Below are positions 17,563-25,911 of a DNA stretch of 64,000 nt, in pieces; position 1 is the stretch's first letter, and each line of letters starts with the position of its first letter. A model generated the notes under the pieces. It was not told where the DNA came from. It searched no databases and saw nothing but the letters and a program-made list of their open reading frames with translations. The DNA is from Thermus hydrothermalis (GTDB lineage Bacteria > Deinococcota > Deinococci > Deinococcales > Thermaceae), in NCBI RefSeq assembly GCF_022760925.1, contig NZ_JAKTNT010000005.1, positions 1 to 64,000 on the forward strand, in the 5' to 3' direction. Both the position numbers and the translations under genes were made by a program.

Positions 17563-20169
17563 GTGGAAGACCGGGTATACCTGTTATCGGAGGCCCTAGG
17601 CCTTTCCAAGGACCTCCTAGGGGGTAAGGGGTACGGCCTTGCGGCCATGGCGGGGGCGGGCCTGCCCGTGCCCCCGGCCATGGTCATCACCACGGAGGCC
17701 TGCCGCGCCTACCTCCGCGCCGGCCAGGTGCCGGGCCTTGCGGAGGAGGTGCGGCGCAAGATGGCGGCCCTGGAAGGCCTAACGGGGAAGCGCTTCGGCC
17801 AGGGGGAGGGGAAGACCCCTCCCCTTTTGGTTTCCGTGCGGAGCGGGGCCCCGGTGTCCATGCCGGGGATGATGGACACCATCCTGAACCTGGGCCTCAC
17901 CCTCGAGGGGGTGGAGGCCCTGGCCCGGGCCACGGGAAACCCCCGCTTTGCCTGGGATACCTTCCGCCGCCTCCTCGCCATGTACGGGGAAGTGGTCCTG
18001 GGGGAGCGGGCGGAGGTCTTTGAAGGCATGCTTTCCGCCCTCAAGCGGGAGCGGGGGGTGGAGGCGGACACCGCCCTTTCCGCCGAGGACCTGGAGGAGC
18101 TCGCCTTCCGCTACCTCCGCCACCTGGAGGCCAGGGGCACCCCCTTCCCCATGGACCCTTGGGCGCAGCTTTTCGCCGCCATTGAGGCGGTCTTTCGCAG
18201 TTGGCTCAACCCCCGGGCCAAGACCTACCGGCGCATCTACGGCATCCCCGAGGACCTGGGCACGGCGGTGGTGGTCCAGGCCATGGTCTACGGCAACCTG
18301 GGGGAGGACTCGGGCACCGGGGTGGGCTTCACCCGCAACCCCGCCACCGGGGAGAAGGGCCTCTACGGGGAGTACCTCAGGAACGCCCAAGGGGAGGACG
18401 TGGTGGCGGGGATCCGCACCCCCGAGCCCCTAGAGCGCCTCAAGGACTACGCCCCCGAGCTCCACGCCGAGCTGGAGCAGGTGGCGGAGCGTCTGGAGCG
18501 CCACTTCCGGGACATGCAGGACTTTGAGTTCACCGTGGAAAGGGGGCGGCTTTTCCTCCTGCAGACCCGCTCGGGGAAGCGCACGGCCAAGGCGGCGGTG
18601 CGCATTGCCGTGGAGATGGCGGAGGAGGGGCTCATCACCAAGGAAGAGGCGGTCTTAAGGGTGGAGGCCAACGCCCTCCCCGGCCTCCTCAAGCCGGCGG
18701 TGGACCGCAACCGGGCGCCCAAGCCCCTCCTTAGAGGGCTTCCCGCAAGCCCCGGCGCTGCCCTTGGCCACGCCGTCTTCTCCAACGAAGGGGCGGAGCG
18801 CTTCGCCGCCCAGGGCCTGCCCACGATCCTGGTCCGCCCGGAAACCACCCCCGAGGACATCACGGGGATGTACCTCTCCAGGGGCATCCTCACCGCCCGG
18901 GGCGGCCTCACCTCCCATGCGGCGGTGGTGGCCCGGGGCCTCGGGGTGCCGGCGGTGGTGGGGGCGGAGGCCCTGAGGGTTTTCCCCGAGGAAGGGCGTG
19001 CCCTGGTGGACGGGGTGGAGGTCCGGGAGGGGGACCTCCTCACCTTGGACGGGGGCACGGGGGAGGTCTACCTGGGGGCGGTGCCCCTGGTGGAGGCGGC
19101 GGAGGAGGCCCTTTTGGAGAAGCTCTTCGCCTGGGCCGAGCCCTATCGGCGCCTTGGGGTGCGGGCCAACGCCGACACCCCCCTGGACGCCCAAAGGGCC
19201 CGGGCCTTCGGCGCCCAGGGGATCGGCCTGTGCCGCACGGAGCACATGTTCTTCCAGGAGGAGAGGCTCCCTTGGGTGCGCCGCCTCATCCTCGCCCAGA
19301 CCCCGGAGGAGGAGGAAGAGGCCCTGGAGAGGCTTTTCGCCTTCCAGAAGGAGGACTTCAAGGCCATCCTCCGGGTCATGGACGGCCTGCCCGTGACCGT
19401 GCGCCTCTTGGACCCGCCCCTGCACGAGTTCCTGCCGCCCATGGCCGAGCTGGAGGCGCGGGCCAAGGAGGGGGATGGGGAAGCCTTGGCCCTTCTGGAG
19501 CGGGCCAAGGCCCTTCACGAGGTGAACCCCATGCTGGGCTTTAGGGGGGTGAGGCTCCTTCTCCTTAGGCCCGCCATCTTCCGGATGCAGCTAAGGGCCC
19601 TCCTCGAGGCCGCCCGGGAGCTAAGGGAGGAGGGCTTTGACCCCCGGCCCGAGGTCATGGTTCCCCTGGTGGCGGACCCCAAGGAGGTGGAGCGGGCCCG
19701 CGCCTTGGCCGAGGAGCTCTTCCGGGAATACGGCCCCATCCCCTTCGGCACCATGATAGAAACCCCAAGGGCCGCCCTCCTCGCCGGCGAAATCGCCCCC
19801 TTGGTGGACTTCTTCAGCTTCGGCACCAACGACCTCACCCAGATGGCCTTTGGCCTCTCCCGGGACGACGCCGGGAAGTTCCTGCCCCGGTACGTGGAGG
19901 AGGGGCTATTCCCCTTTGACCCCACGGAGCGCCTGGACGAGAAGGGCGTGGGAAGGCTCATCCGGATGGCGGTGGAGGAGGGGCGGCGGGCCAACCCCAG
20001 GCTGAAGCTCGGCCTCTGCGGGGAGCACGGGGGCGAGGCGGGAAGCGTCCAGGCCGTGGCCGACCTCCTGGACTACACCTCGGCGAGCCCCTTCCGCATC
20101 CTCACCGCCCGCCTTGCGGCCGCCCAGGCGGGGCTTAGGGCCCGCCAGGCTCAGCCGGCTAGCTCGTAG
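17563..20169 (+). CDS. ppdK: Pyruvate, phosphate dikinase
   Basis: Predicts 868 residues from GTG 17563 (an in-frame TTG lies two codons earlier), the usual PPDK length. In order: nucleotide-binding domain with GGKGYGLAAM and the MPGMMDT loop (about 90-130), phosphohistidine domain with GGLTSHAAVVARGLGVPAVVG (His near 449) and a C-terminal PEP/pyruvate TIM barrel with GLCRTEHMFF, FSFGTNDLTQM and GLCGEHGG. It converts pyruvate, ATP and Pi to PEP, AMP and PPi. Pyruvate is an end product of the ring-cleavage routes here, so a gluconeogenic role fits. Its 3' end overlaps the convergent gene by 19 bases. Confidence 0.95.
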   Translation: MEDRVYLLSEALGLSKDLLGGKGYGLAAMAGAGLPVPPAMVITTEACRAYLRAGQVPGLAEEVRRKMAALEGLTGKRFGQGEGKTPPLLVSVRSGAPVSMPGMMDTILNLGLTLEGVEALARATGNPRFAWDTFRRLLAMYGEVVLGERAEVFEGMLSALKRERGVEADTALSAEDLEELAFRYLRHLEARGTPFPMDPWAQLFAAIEAVFRSWLNPRAKTYRRIYGIPEDLGTAVVVQAMVYGNLGEDSGTGVGFTRNPATGEKGLYGEYLRNAQGEDVVAGIRTPEPLERLKDYAPELHAELEQVAERLERHFRDMQDFEFTVERGRLFLLQTRSGKRTAKAAVRIAVEMAEEGLITKEEAVLRVEANALPGLLKPAVDRNRAPKPLLRGLPASPGAALGHAVFSNEGAERFAAQGLPTILVRPETTPEDITGMYLSRGILTARGGLTSHAAVVARGLGVPAVVGAEALRVFPEEGRALVDGVEVREGDLLTLDGGTGEVYLGAVPLVEAAEEALLEKLFAWAEPYRRLGVRANADTPLDAQRARAFGAQGIGLCRTEHMFFQEERLPWVRRLILAQTPEEEEEALERLFAFQKEDFKAILRVMDGLPVTVRLLDPPLHEFLPPMAELEARAKEGDGEALALLERAKALHEVNPMLGFRGVRLLLLRPAIFRMQLRALLEAARELREEGFDPRPEVMVPLVADPKEVERARALAEELFREYGPIPFGTMIETPRAALLAGEIAPLVDFFSFGTNDLTQMAFGLSRDDAGKFLPRYVEEGLFPFDPTERLDEKGVGRLIRMAVEEGRRANPRLKLGLCGEHGGEAGSVQAVADLLDYTSASPFRILTARLAAAQAGLRARQAQPASS

Positions 20170-21968
20170 GCCTGGGCCTGGAGGCGCACCGCGGTGTTGG
20201 CGGCGCCGTAGGCCTCGTAGCCGCCCCGGCGCTCCACCACCTCAAAGAAGAAGCGCCCCCGGAAGGTGGGGGTGTAGAGGTGGAGGAACTCGGCGCCCTC
20301 GAGGGTGCGGTCGTAGAGGAGCTGGTGGGCCTGAAGCCGCTCTACCTCCTCCGGCGAAAGGCCGTGGCGGGCGGCCAAGGCGCGGTAGTAGGAGGCGGGA
20401 ATGCGTAAGGGGCGGAACCCTTCCTGGGCCGCTCGCCGGGCGAAGGCCAAGAGGTCAGGGGTGCGGAAGGCCACGTGTTGGATGCCTGCATGGCCAAGTC
20501 TTTGCAGGAAGCGGGAAGCCGCCGTACCCATGCCTTCGGAGGTGTTTACCGGGATGCGCACCCGGCCATCGGGGCTGCGCACGGAGCGGCTGTAGAACAT
20601 CCCGTAGGGGTCAAAGACCTCCACCACCGGGTCCACCTGGAAGCCGAAGAGGGCCTTGTAGATGAGAAGCCAGCTGTAAAGCTCCCACCGGGGAACGACG
20701 TTGGTGAAGTGGTCCACCTCCAAGAGGGCATCCCCTTGGGGCTCTCCTAAAACCACAAGCCCATAGGCCTCTAGTAGAGGGCCATCCACCAAGTAAAGCC
20801 GGGTATGCCCCACCCCCTGGATGGCGGCGTAGCCTAAGCCCTCCTGGGGCCTGGGTAGGAGGGAAAGCCCAAGCTCCCGGGCCCGGGCCGCCACGGGGGC
20901 TGCTTTGCCCACCCGGAGGCCTACCCCGTACACAGACGGGAACTCCCGCACCCCATCCCCTTCCTCGGGGGGGTGGAGGAGGACCTGGGCCTGGCCCGCC
21001 CGGTAAAGGCAGAGCTCCAGGGCCGGGTGGCGGGCCTCCTGCCGGAAGCCCAAGGCCCGGAGGAGGTTTTGGAGGTCCTCGAGGTCTTCCTCCTCGCCGG
21101 CGATCTCCACGAACTCCACCCCCAGCACCGGGCTTCCTTTAGGCAAGGGAGGAAGGAGGAGCCCCAGCCGGTCAAAGAGGAATTTGAGGGCGCGGAGTCC
21201 ATCCTGGGCCACCTGCTCCGGGTTTGCGCCCCGGAACCACTCGTTGAAGATTTCCAAGGAGATAGGGCCCCGATACCCCGTGGCCAGGACGCTTTGCAAA
21301 AAGGCCTCCACGGGCCAGTCCCCTTGCCCCGGCATGGCCCGGTGGTGGCGGCTTAGGGCCAGGGGGTCCATGAGGAGGTTAGGAGCATCGGAAAGCTGCA
21401 CCAGGAAGATCTTTTCCCCGGGCAAGCGGGCGATGGACTCCAGGGGGTTCTGCCGCACGAAGCAGTGGAAGCTATCCAAAACGAGGCCGAGGTGGGGGTG
21501 GTCTGCCCGGCGCACCACCTCAAAGGCCTGGGGCCAGTCCCGGATGTGTCGCCCCCAGGCCAGGGCCTCGTATCCCACCCTAAGACCCCGGCTAGCGGCC
21601 TTCTCGGCTAGGGCGTGGAGATCGGCCGCCGCTTGTTCTAGGTCGTCCAGGGCCAGGGGAGAGGTGTTGGAGCAGACATAGGTGAGCTCTACCCCGAGCT
21701 CGGCCATCAGGTCAAACCAGCGCTCTGCCCGGACCAGGTTGCGGCTCCGGTAGGGCTCGGGCATGGCCTCATAGTCCCGCAAGGGCTGGAGGGCCACAAG
21801 GCGCAGGCCCAGATCCTCCGCCAGGGCCCGCAGCTCCCTGGGGGTTCCCCGGAACCCCGCTAGGTCCTCCTCAAAGATCTCCACGGCCCGGAACCCCGCC
21901 TTGGCGATGGCGAGGAGCTTCTCCTCCAAGGTGCCACCTAGGGCACAGGTAGCAATGGCCCATTCCAT
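20151..21968 (-). CDS. 3-Dehydroshikimate dehydratase fused to an HPPD-like domain (QuiC type)
   Basis: Predicts 605 residues. Residues 1-270 are a TIM barrel of the xylose-isomerase-like/AP endonuclease 2 family with metal-ligand candidates in VGYEALAWGRH, LDSFH, QLSDAP and LEIFNEWFRG. Residues about 285-605 are a vicinal-oxygen-chelate pair like 4-hydroxyphenylpyruvate dioxygenase: DHFTNVV, IQHVAFRT and FFEVVERRGGYEAYG, with both His and the Glu present. This arrangement is that of Pseudomonas QuiC and Corynebacterium QsuB, which make protocatechuate from 3-dehydroshikimate. It ends a Tct-importer operon and lies 3 bases after the dehydrogenase gene. Confidence 0.88.
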   Translation of the reverse strand: MEWAIATCALGGTLEEKLLAIAKAGFRAVEIFEEDLAGFRGTPRELRALAEDLGLRLVALQPLRDYEAMPEPYRSRNLVRAERWFDLMAELGVELTYVCSNTSPLALDDLEQAAADLHALAEKAASRGLRVGYEALAWGRHIRDWPQAFEVVRRADHPHLGLVLDSFHCFVRQNPLESIARLPGEKIFLVQLSDAPNLLMDPLALSRHHRAMPGQGDWPVEAFLQSVLATGYRGPISLEIFNEWFRGANPEQVAQDGLRALKFLFDRLGLLLPPLPKGSPVLGVEFVEIAGEEEDLEDLQNLLRALGFRQEARHPALELCLYRAGQAQVLLHPPEEGDGVREFPSVYGVGLRVGKAAPVAARARELGLSLLPRPQEGLGYAAIQGVGHTRLYLVDGPLLEAYGLVVLGEPQGDALLEVDHFTNVVPRWELYSWLLIYKALFGFQVDPVVEVFDPYGMFYSRSVRSPDGRVRIPVNTSEGMGTAASRFLQRLGHAGIQHVAFRTPDLLAFARRAAQEGFRPLRIPASYYRALAARHGLSPEEVERLQAHQLLYDRTLEGAEFLHLYTPTFRGRFFFEVVERRGGYEAYGAANTAVRLQAQAYELAG

Positions 21969-21971
21969 ACT

Positions 21972-22943
21972 TCACCAAACCAGGACCACTTTGGGTTCGG
22001 GAACCCGGCCTTCCAGGAGGGCTGAAAAGGCTTCATCGGCCCGTTCGGCGGGCCAAAGGCGAACGAGGCTTTCGGGAAGCTGGGGCAGGAGGGACAGGGC
22101 TTCCTTGAACTCGCCCGGGGTGAAGAGGTAGCTTCCCAAGATGGCCTTTTCCCGGAGGACCAGGTCCTGAAGGTCCAAGGGCGCTTCTAGCCCCGATAGC
22201 CCCACCACCACGGCCCTTCCCCCAGGAGCCAGGGCCCGGAGGCCCTGCACCAGGGTGGCCTCGAGGCCCACCGTATCCAGGACCAAGGGGTAGACGCCAG
22301 GAGAGAGGTCGCCCGCTTCCTGCATCCACACCTCCACAAGCCCTAGGGAAAGGAGAATCTGTCCCCGCTGTTCCTGGGGTTCCAGGAGGTGCACCCTCAC
22401 CCCTAGGGCGTTGAGGAGCCAGGCGGCCAAAGCCCCCATGGCCCCACCTCCCACCACGAGCGCCCTTTCCCCGCTTTGGGGCTTGGCGAGCCTCACGGCG
22501 TGGAGGGTCACGGCCAAGGGCTCCGCCACGGCCCCCTTCCAGAGAGGTAGCCCTTCGGGCAAGGGGTAGGCCAGGGCTTCGGGGACCCGGATGCGCTCCG
22601 CTAGCCCTCCAGACAGGTGGAAGCCTAGGTGCAGGCGCTTCGGACAGAGATGGGGTTTACCCCCCTGGCAGGCCTCGCAATCCCCACAGGCCAGGGCAGG
22701 GTAGAGGGCCACTGGGCGGCCCACAAGGTTACTGGGCCCCTCCTCCACCAAACCCGCCACCTCGTGGCCTAGAACCAGGGGTGGACGCCACCGAGCCCGC
22801 ATGGCGGGCGTGCCCTTGTACACGCTAAGGTCGCTCCCGCAGATCCCCACGGCCACCACCTTGAGGAGAAGGCCCTCTCCTGCGGGTTCCGGGCGCTCCT
22901 CCAGGGCCATTTGGCGGTAATCCTTCAGGACCCAACTCCTCAT
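21972..22943 (-). CDS. Zinc-dependent medium-chain dehydrogenase (probable shikimate/quinate-type polyol dehydrogenase)
   Basis: Predicts 323 residues of the MDR family. Catalytic zinc motif GICGSD, GHEVAG, the four-cysteine structural zinc loop CGDCEACQGGKPHLC and the nucleotide motif GGGAMG are all intact. It lies between the Tct importer and the 3-dehydroshikimate dehydratase with a 4-base overlap to tctA. I infer that it oxidises shikimate (or a related cyclic polyol acid) to the 3-dehydro compound. The sequence alone only proves an NAD(P)- and zinc-dependent alcohol dehydrogenase. Confidence 0.85.
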   Translation of the reverse strand: MRSWVLKDYRQMALEERPEPAGEGLLLKVVAVGICGSDLSVYKGTPAMRARWRPPLVLGHEVAGLVEEGPSNLVGRPVALYPALACGDCEACQGGKPHLCPKRLHLGFHLSGGLAERIRVPEALAYPLPEGLPLWKGAVAEPLAVTLHAVRLAKPQSGERALVVGGGAMGALAAWLLNALGVRVHLLEPQEQRGQILLSLGLVEVWMQEAGDLSPGVYPLVLDTVGLEATLVQGLRALAPGGRAVVVGLSGLEAPLDLQDLVLREKAILGSYLFTPGEFKEALSLLPQLPESLVRLWPAERADEAFSALLEGRVPEPKVVLVW

Positions 22944-24427
22944 CCCTCCTCCCGTTGGGCTAGGGCCTCAAAGGCCTTTAACCGTCGGGCCTGCCGCAAC
23001 CGCAACCAGACCAAGCCCACCAAGAAGAGCAGGTTTACGAGGGCCAGGAGCATGGCCACGGGGCGCTCAAAAAAGCTCCAGACGTTCCAGTGGGTCTTGA
23101 TCATGCTTACCATGAGGTGTTGCTCCAAAAGGGGCCCTAGAACCATGCCCAAGACTACCTGGCCCAGGGGATAGTCCCCGAGGCGAAGGAGAAGGCCCAA
23201 GACCCCCAGTAGGGCCAGCACGTAGAGGTCAAAGGGGTTGTTGTTGATGGCATAGGCTCCAAGGAGGCTGAGCCCGGCGATTCCGCCGAGCAACACCCCT
23301 CTGGGCAAGCGGGAGGCCAGGCCCACCAGGAAGGAGCCCAGGTACCCCACCAAGGGCATGATGAGGACGCTGGCAAGGAGGAAGACTCCGTAGATCTCCA
23401 CCACCAAATCCAGGTGGCGGGCGAAGAGCTCCGGGCCTGGCCGGATGCCCAGGGTGAGGAAAAGCCCAAGGACGATGGCGGTGAGGGTGTCGCCCGGAAG
23501 CCCTAAGGAAAGGGCGGGAATCCAGGTGCCCGCCACGGCGGCGTTGTTGCTGGATGCGCCCGCCAACACGACGGTTTCCTTAGTTCCCTTGGCCAGGCGC
23601 TGGAAATTGCTGGCGATCCAGGCGGCGAAATCGGAGCCCGCCCCCGGTAGGAAGCCGATAAAGGTGCCTAGGAGGGAAGAGCGCAAAAAGAGACCGCGTT
23701 GGCGCAGGATAAGACGAAGGGGCTCCAGGAAAAAGAGGGACGCCGACCCCCTGAGGGGGGCAGGCTGGACGCTGGAAGAACCGGGGCCCTTCAGGAGCTG
23801 GTACAACACCTCGCTTAAACCGAAGAGGCCGATCAGCGCCACGATGAAGTTGATGCCTCCGAGAAGGTTCACGTTGCCGAAGGTGAAGCGGGGGTTACCC
23901 AGGGCCGGATCGTAGCCCACCGTGGCCAGGAGCATCCCCAAGGCAAAGGCCACCAGCCCCTTGGCGATGTGGGGAGCGGCGAGGACCCCGCTCGTGACCC
24001 CTAGGAGGACGAGCCAAAAGTACTCAAAGGAAGAGAACTGCCGGGCTATAGCCGCCATTCCCAAGGACCCCACCACGAGGAGTCCCGTGCCCACCAGGCT
24101 TCCCAAGGCGGAGGCCAGGGCGGAAAGCCCAAGGGCGAAGGTAGGGCTCCGCTCCTTGCCCAGGTCATGAATCTCTTCGGCGTAGGCTGCGGAGGCTGGG
24201 GTTCCTGGGATGCGGGCCATCACCGCCCCGATGTCCCCGGCAAAGATGGCCGTGGCGCACAGGCTGATGATGGCGGCGAGGCCTACCTCGGGGGGGAGAA
24301 AAAGGGCGAAAGGGATGAAAAGGCTCAGGGCCAAGGTGGCGGTGAGCCCAGGGAGGGTCCCGAAAACCGCTCCATAGAGACCCCCGAGGAACATGGCGAG
24401 AAGGACTTCGGGAGAAAAGAGGCTCAT
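22940..24427 (-). CDS. tctA: Tripartite tricarboxylate-type transporter, large membrane subunit
   Basis: Predicts 495 residues from ATG 24427, which overlaps the tctB stop (ATGA). It has about twelve hydrophobic spans and the TctA hallmarks GTLPGLTATLALSLFIPF near the N-terminus and FLPGAGSDFAAWIAS in the middle. With TctB and the periplasmic TctC it forms a secondary importer. The downstream genes point to shikimate, quinate or a related acid as the substrate rather than citrate. Confidence 0.92.
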   Translation of the reverse strand: MSLFSPEVLLAMFLGGLYGAVFGTLPGLTATLALSLFIPFALFLPPEVGLAAIISLCATAIFAGDIGAVMARIPGTPASAAYAEEIHDLGKERSPTFALGLSALASALGSLVGTGLLVVGSLGMAAIARQFSSFEYFWLVLLGVTSGVLAAPHIAKGLVAFALGMLLATVGYDPALGNPRFTFGNVNLLGGINFIVALIGLFGLSEVLYQLLKGPGSSSVQPAPLRGSASLFFLEPLRLILRQRGLFLRSSLLGTFIGFLPGAGSDFAAWIASNFQRLAKGTKETVVLAGASSNNAAVAGTWIPALSLGLPGDTLTAIVLGLFLTLGIRPGPELFARHLDLVVEIYGVFLLASVLIMPLVGYLGSFLVGLASRLPRGVLLGGIAGLSLLGAYAINNNPFDLYVLALLGVLGLLLRLGDYPLGQVVLGMVLGPLLEQHLMVSMIKTHWNVWSFFERPVAMLLALVNLLFLVGLVWLRLRQARRLKAFEALAQREEG

Positions 24428-24828
24428 GCCGGTACCCCCAGCAAGCGGACAAAAACCCCGTAGGCCAAGAGCCACAAACCCAGGGCGGTCAACAAAGCCC
24501 TGTACCAGCCTTCACCCGCTAGAAGGGTTCCTACCCCGGCGGCGATGGCCGTGGCCAGGGCGATGCCCGCACGGGGCACCAGGGCGGGAGCCAGGAGAAA
24601 AAGAAGGGTCAGAAAGAGGACGCGGAGCCACGCTCCCTCTAACCGGATGCGAAGTCCTTCCGCCTTTTCCCAAAGCAGGTAGAGCCCCCCAAGGACCAAG
24701 GCGGTGCCCAGGACCCGGGGAAAGAGTTCGGGGCCCGGCCCCTCCGCCTTGGGAAGCCCTAGGCTAAGCACCCAGGCGAGCGTCCCCAGGCCTGCGGCCA
24801 GAACCCCGACGAGGTTTCCCCACCCCAT
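24424..24828 (-). CDS. tctB: Tripartite tricarboxylate-type transporter, small membrane subunit
   Basis: Predicts 134 residues with four hydrophobic spans (about 8-25, 38-52, 68-100, 108-126), the shape expected of TctB. Sequence similarity is weak in this family, so the call rests on topology and on position between tctC and tctA, which is the normal order. It overlaps tctA by four bases. Confidence 0.85.
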   Translation of the reverse strand: MGWGNLVGVLAAGLGTLAWVLSLGLPKAEGPGPELFPRVLGTALVLGGLYLLWEKAEGLRIRLEGAWLRVLFLTLLFLLAPALVPRAGIALATAIAAGVGTLLAGEGWYRALLTALGLWLLAYGVFVRLLGVPA

Positions 24829-24835
24829 GTCTTCC

Positions 24836-25807
24836 TCAGAACTTCAGGCCTAGCTCCTGTACGATCTGGTTCATAGCCCGGGTTCTTTCCTGGAGGAAGG
24901 CCAGGCTGGCTTTGCGGTCCAGGTGGCGGATGACCAGGTTAGCGTTCTGCATGAATTTTACGAACTCGGGATCCTGCACCGCCTGGGCGAAGGCCTTGTC
25001 TAGCACGTCAATGACCGAGGGTAGCGTGAACTTGGGTGCCGCCGCCATGAGGAAGGAGGCAAAGGTCCAGTCCACGCCCACCTCTTTCAACGTAGGAACG
25101 TCCGGGAAGGCCGGGAAGCGGCTGTCGGTCATGAAGGCGAGGTAGCGGGCTTGGCCGGAGCGCACCAGGTTGGCTGCCTCGCCAATGGCCACGAAGGCCA
25201 CGTTCACGCCCCCGGCAACGAGTTCCTGGAGCGCCGCTGCCGCACCTTGGGCCGGCACCCAGGGGAGCGCTTCGTCCTTGAGGCCGAGCTTCCAAAGGAA
25301 GCCTAGGCGGGCAAAATCGTAGGAACCCCACTTGGCGGTGCCCGAAGCCTTGTACTTTCCCGGGTTTTGCCGGATATCCTGAATGAGTTCCTGGATGGTC
25401 TTCCAGGGCGCATCCTGGCGTACCACCACGGCCACAGGGTTTAGCACCAGGAGGGAGATGGGAGAGAACATGTCCGCGCTGATTTTTGTTTGGGCCACCC
25501 ACGGGGGTAAGACCACTTCCAGGGTAATGATCCCGATGGTGTAGCCGTCAGGCCGGGCCTGGGCGATGGCCCCGTGGCCCACCGCCCCACCACCCCCGGT
25601 GCGGTTCACCACCTGCACCGGAACCTTAAGGATTCGCTCCAACACGGGAGCCAAAGCCCGGGCGGTGAGGTCCGTGCTTCCACCGGGAGACCAAGGAACA
25701 ATGAGGGTGATGGGCCGCGAGGGATAGCGTTGGGCCCAAACCTTGCCCATGGCCAGGGCTCCGGTGGTGCCGAGAAGCCACTTGAGAACGCGCCTACGCT
25801 GGAGCAT
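24836..25807 (-). CDS. tctC: Tripartite tricarboxylate-type periplasmic binding protein
   Basis: Predicts 323 residues of the Bug/TctC family. The leader carries a twin-arginine-like RRRVLKWL followed by a hydrophobic stretch ending KVWAQ; the mature start YPSRPITLIVPWSPGGSTD is the family signature around the carboxylate-binding loop. It is the first gene of the operon tctC-tctB-tctA-dehydrogenase-dehydratase. Two GTTC-N9-GAAC elements lie upstream of its promoter. The ribosome binding site is GGGAGGTGAAT. Confidence 0.92.
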   Translation of the reverse strand: MLQRRRVLKWLLGTTGALAMGKVWAQRYPSRPITLIVPWSPGGSTDLTARALAPVLERILKVPVQVVNRTGGGGAVGHGAIAQARPDGYTIGIITLEVVLPPWVAQTKISADMFSPISLLVLNPVAVVVRQDAPWKTIQELIQDIRQNPGKYKASGTAKWGSYDFARLGFLWKLGLKDEALPWVPAQGAAAALQELVAGGVNVAFVAIGEAANLVRSGQARYLAFMTDSRFPAFPDVPTLKEVGVDWTFASFLMAAAPKFTLPSVIDVLDKAFAQAVQDPEFVKFMQNANLVIRHLDRKASLAFLQERTRAMNQIVQELGLKF

Positions 25808-25836
25808 ACATTCACCTCCCGTGAGGGTTTAGCGAA

Positions 25837-25864
25837 AGTTTACCCGCTCTGGCCGCTGGAGCAA
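25837..25864 (-). promoter_or_regulatory. Promoter of the tctC operon
   Basis: Read on the minus strand: -35 TTGCTC (25859-25864), 16-base spacer, -10 TAAACT (25837-25842). The boxes are moderate matches, as expected for an activated promoter. The operator pair at 25872-25910 ends 7 bases upstream of the -35 box. Confidence 0.5.
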
Positions 25865-25871
25865 GGGGGGG

Positions 25872-25910
25872 GTTCAGTATGCCTGAACAGAAAGGTCTAA
25901 ATATCCGAAC
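25872..25910. promoter_or_regulatory. Tandem 17-bp GTTC-N9-GAAC elements (putative IclR-type sites)
   Basis: Site one, GTTCAGTATGCCTGAAC (25872-25888), has perfect 6-bp arms. Site two, GGTCTAAATATCCGAAC (25894-25910), matches the same pattern with one arm mismatch. They are 22 bases apart centre to centre. The identical arrangement occurs at 31610-31648 next to the iclR gene. The site two end abuts the pobA stop codon. Confidence 0.6.
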
Positions 25911-25911
25911 C

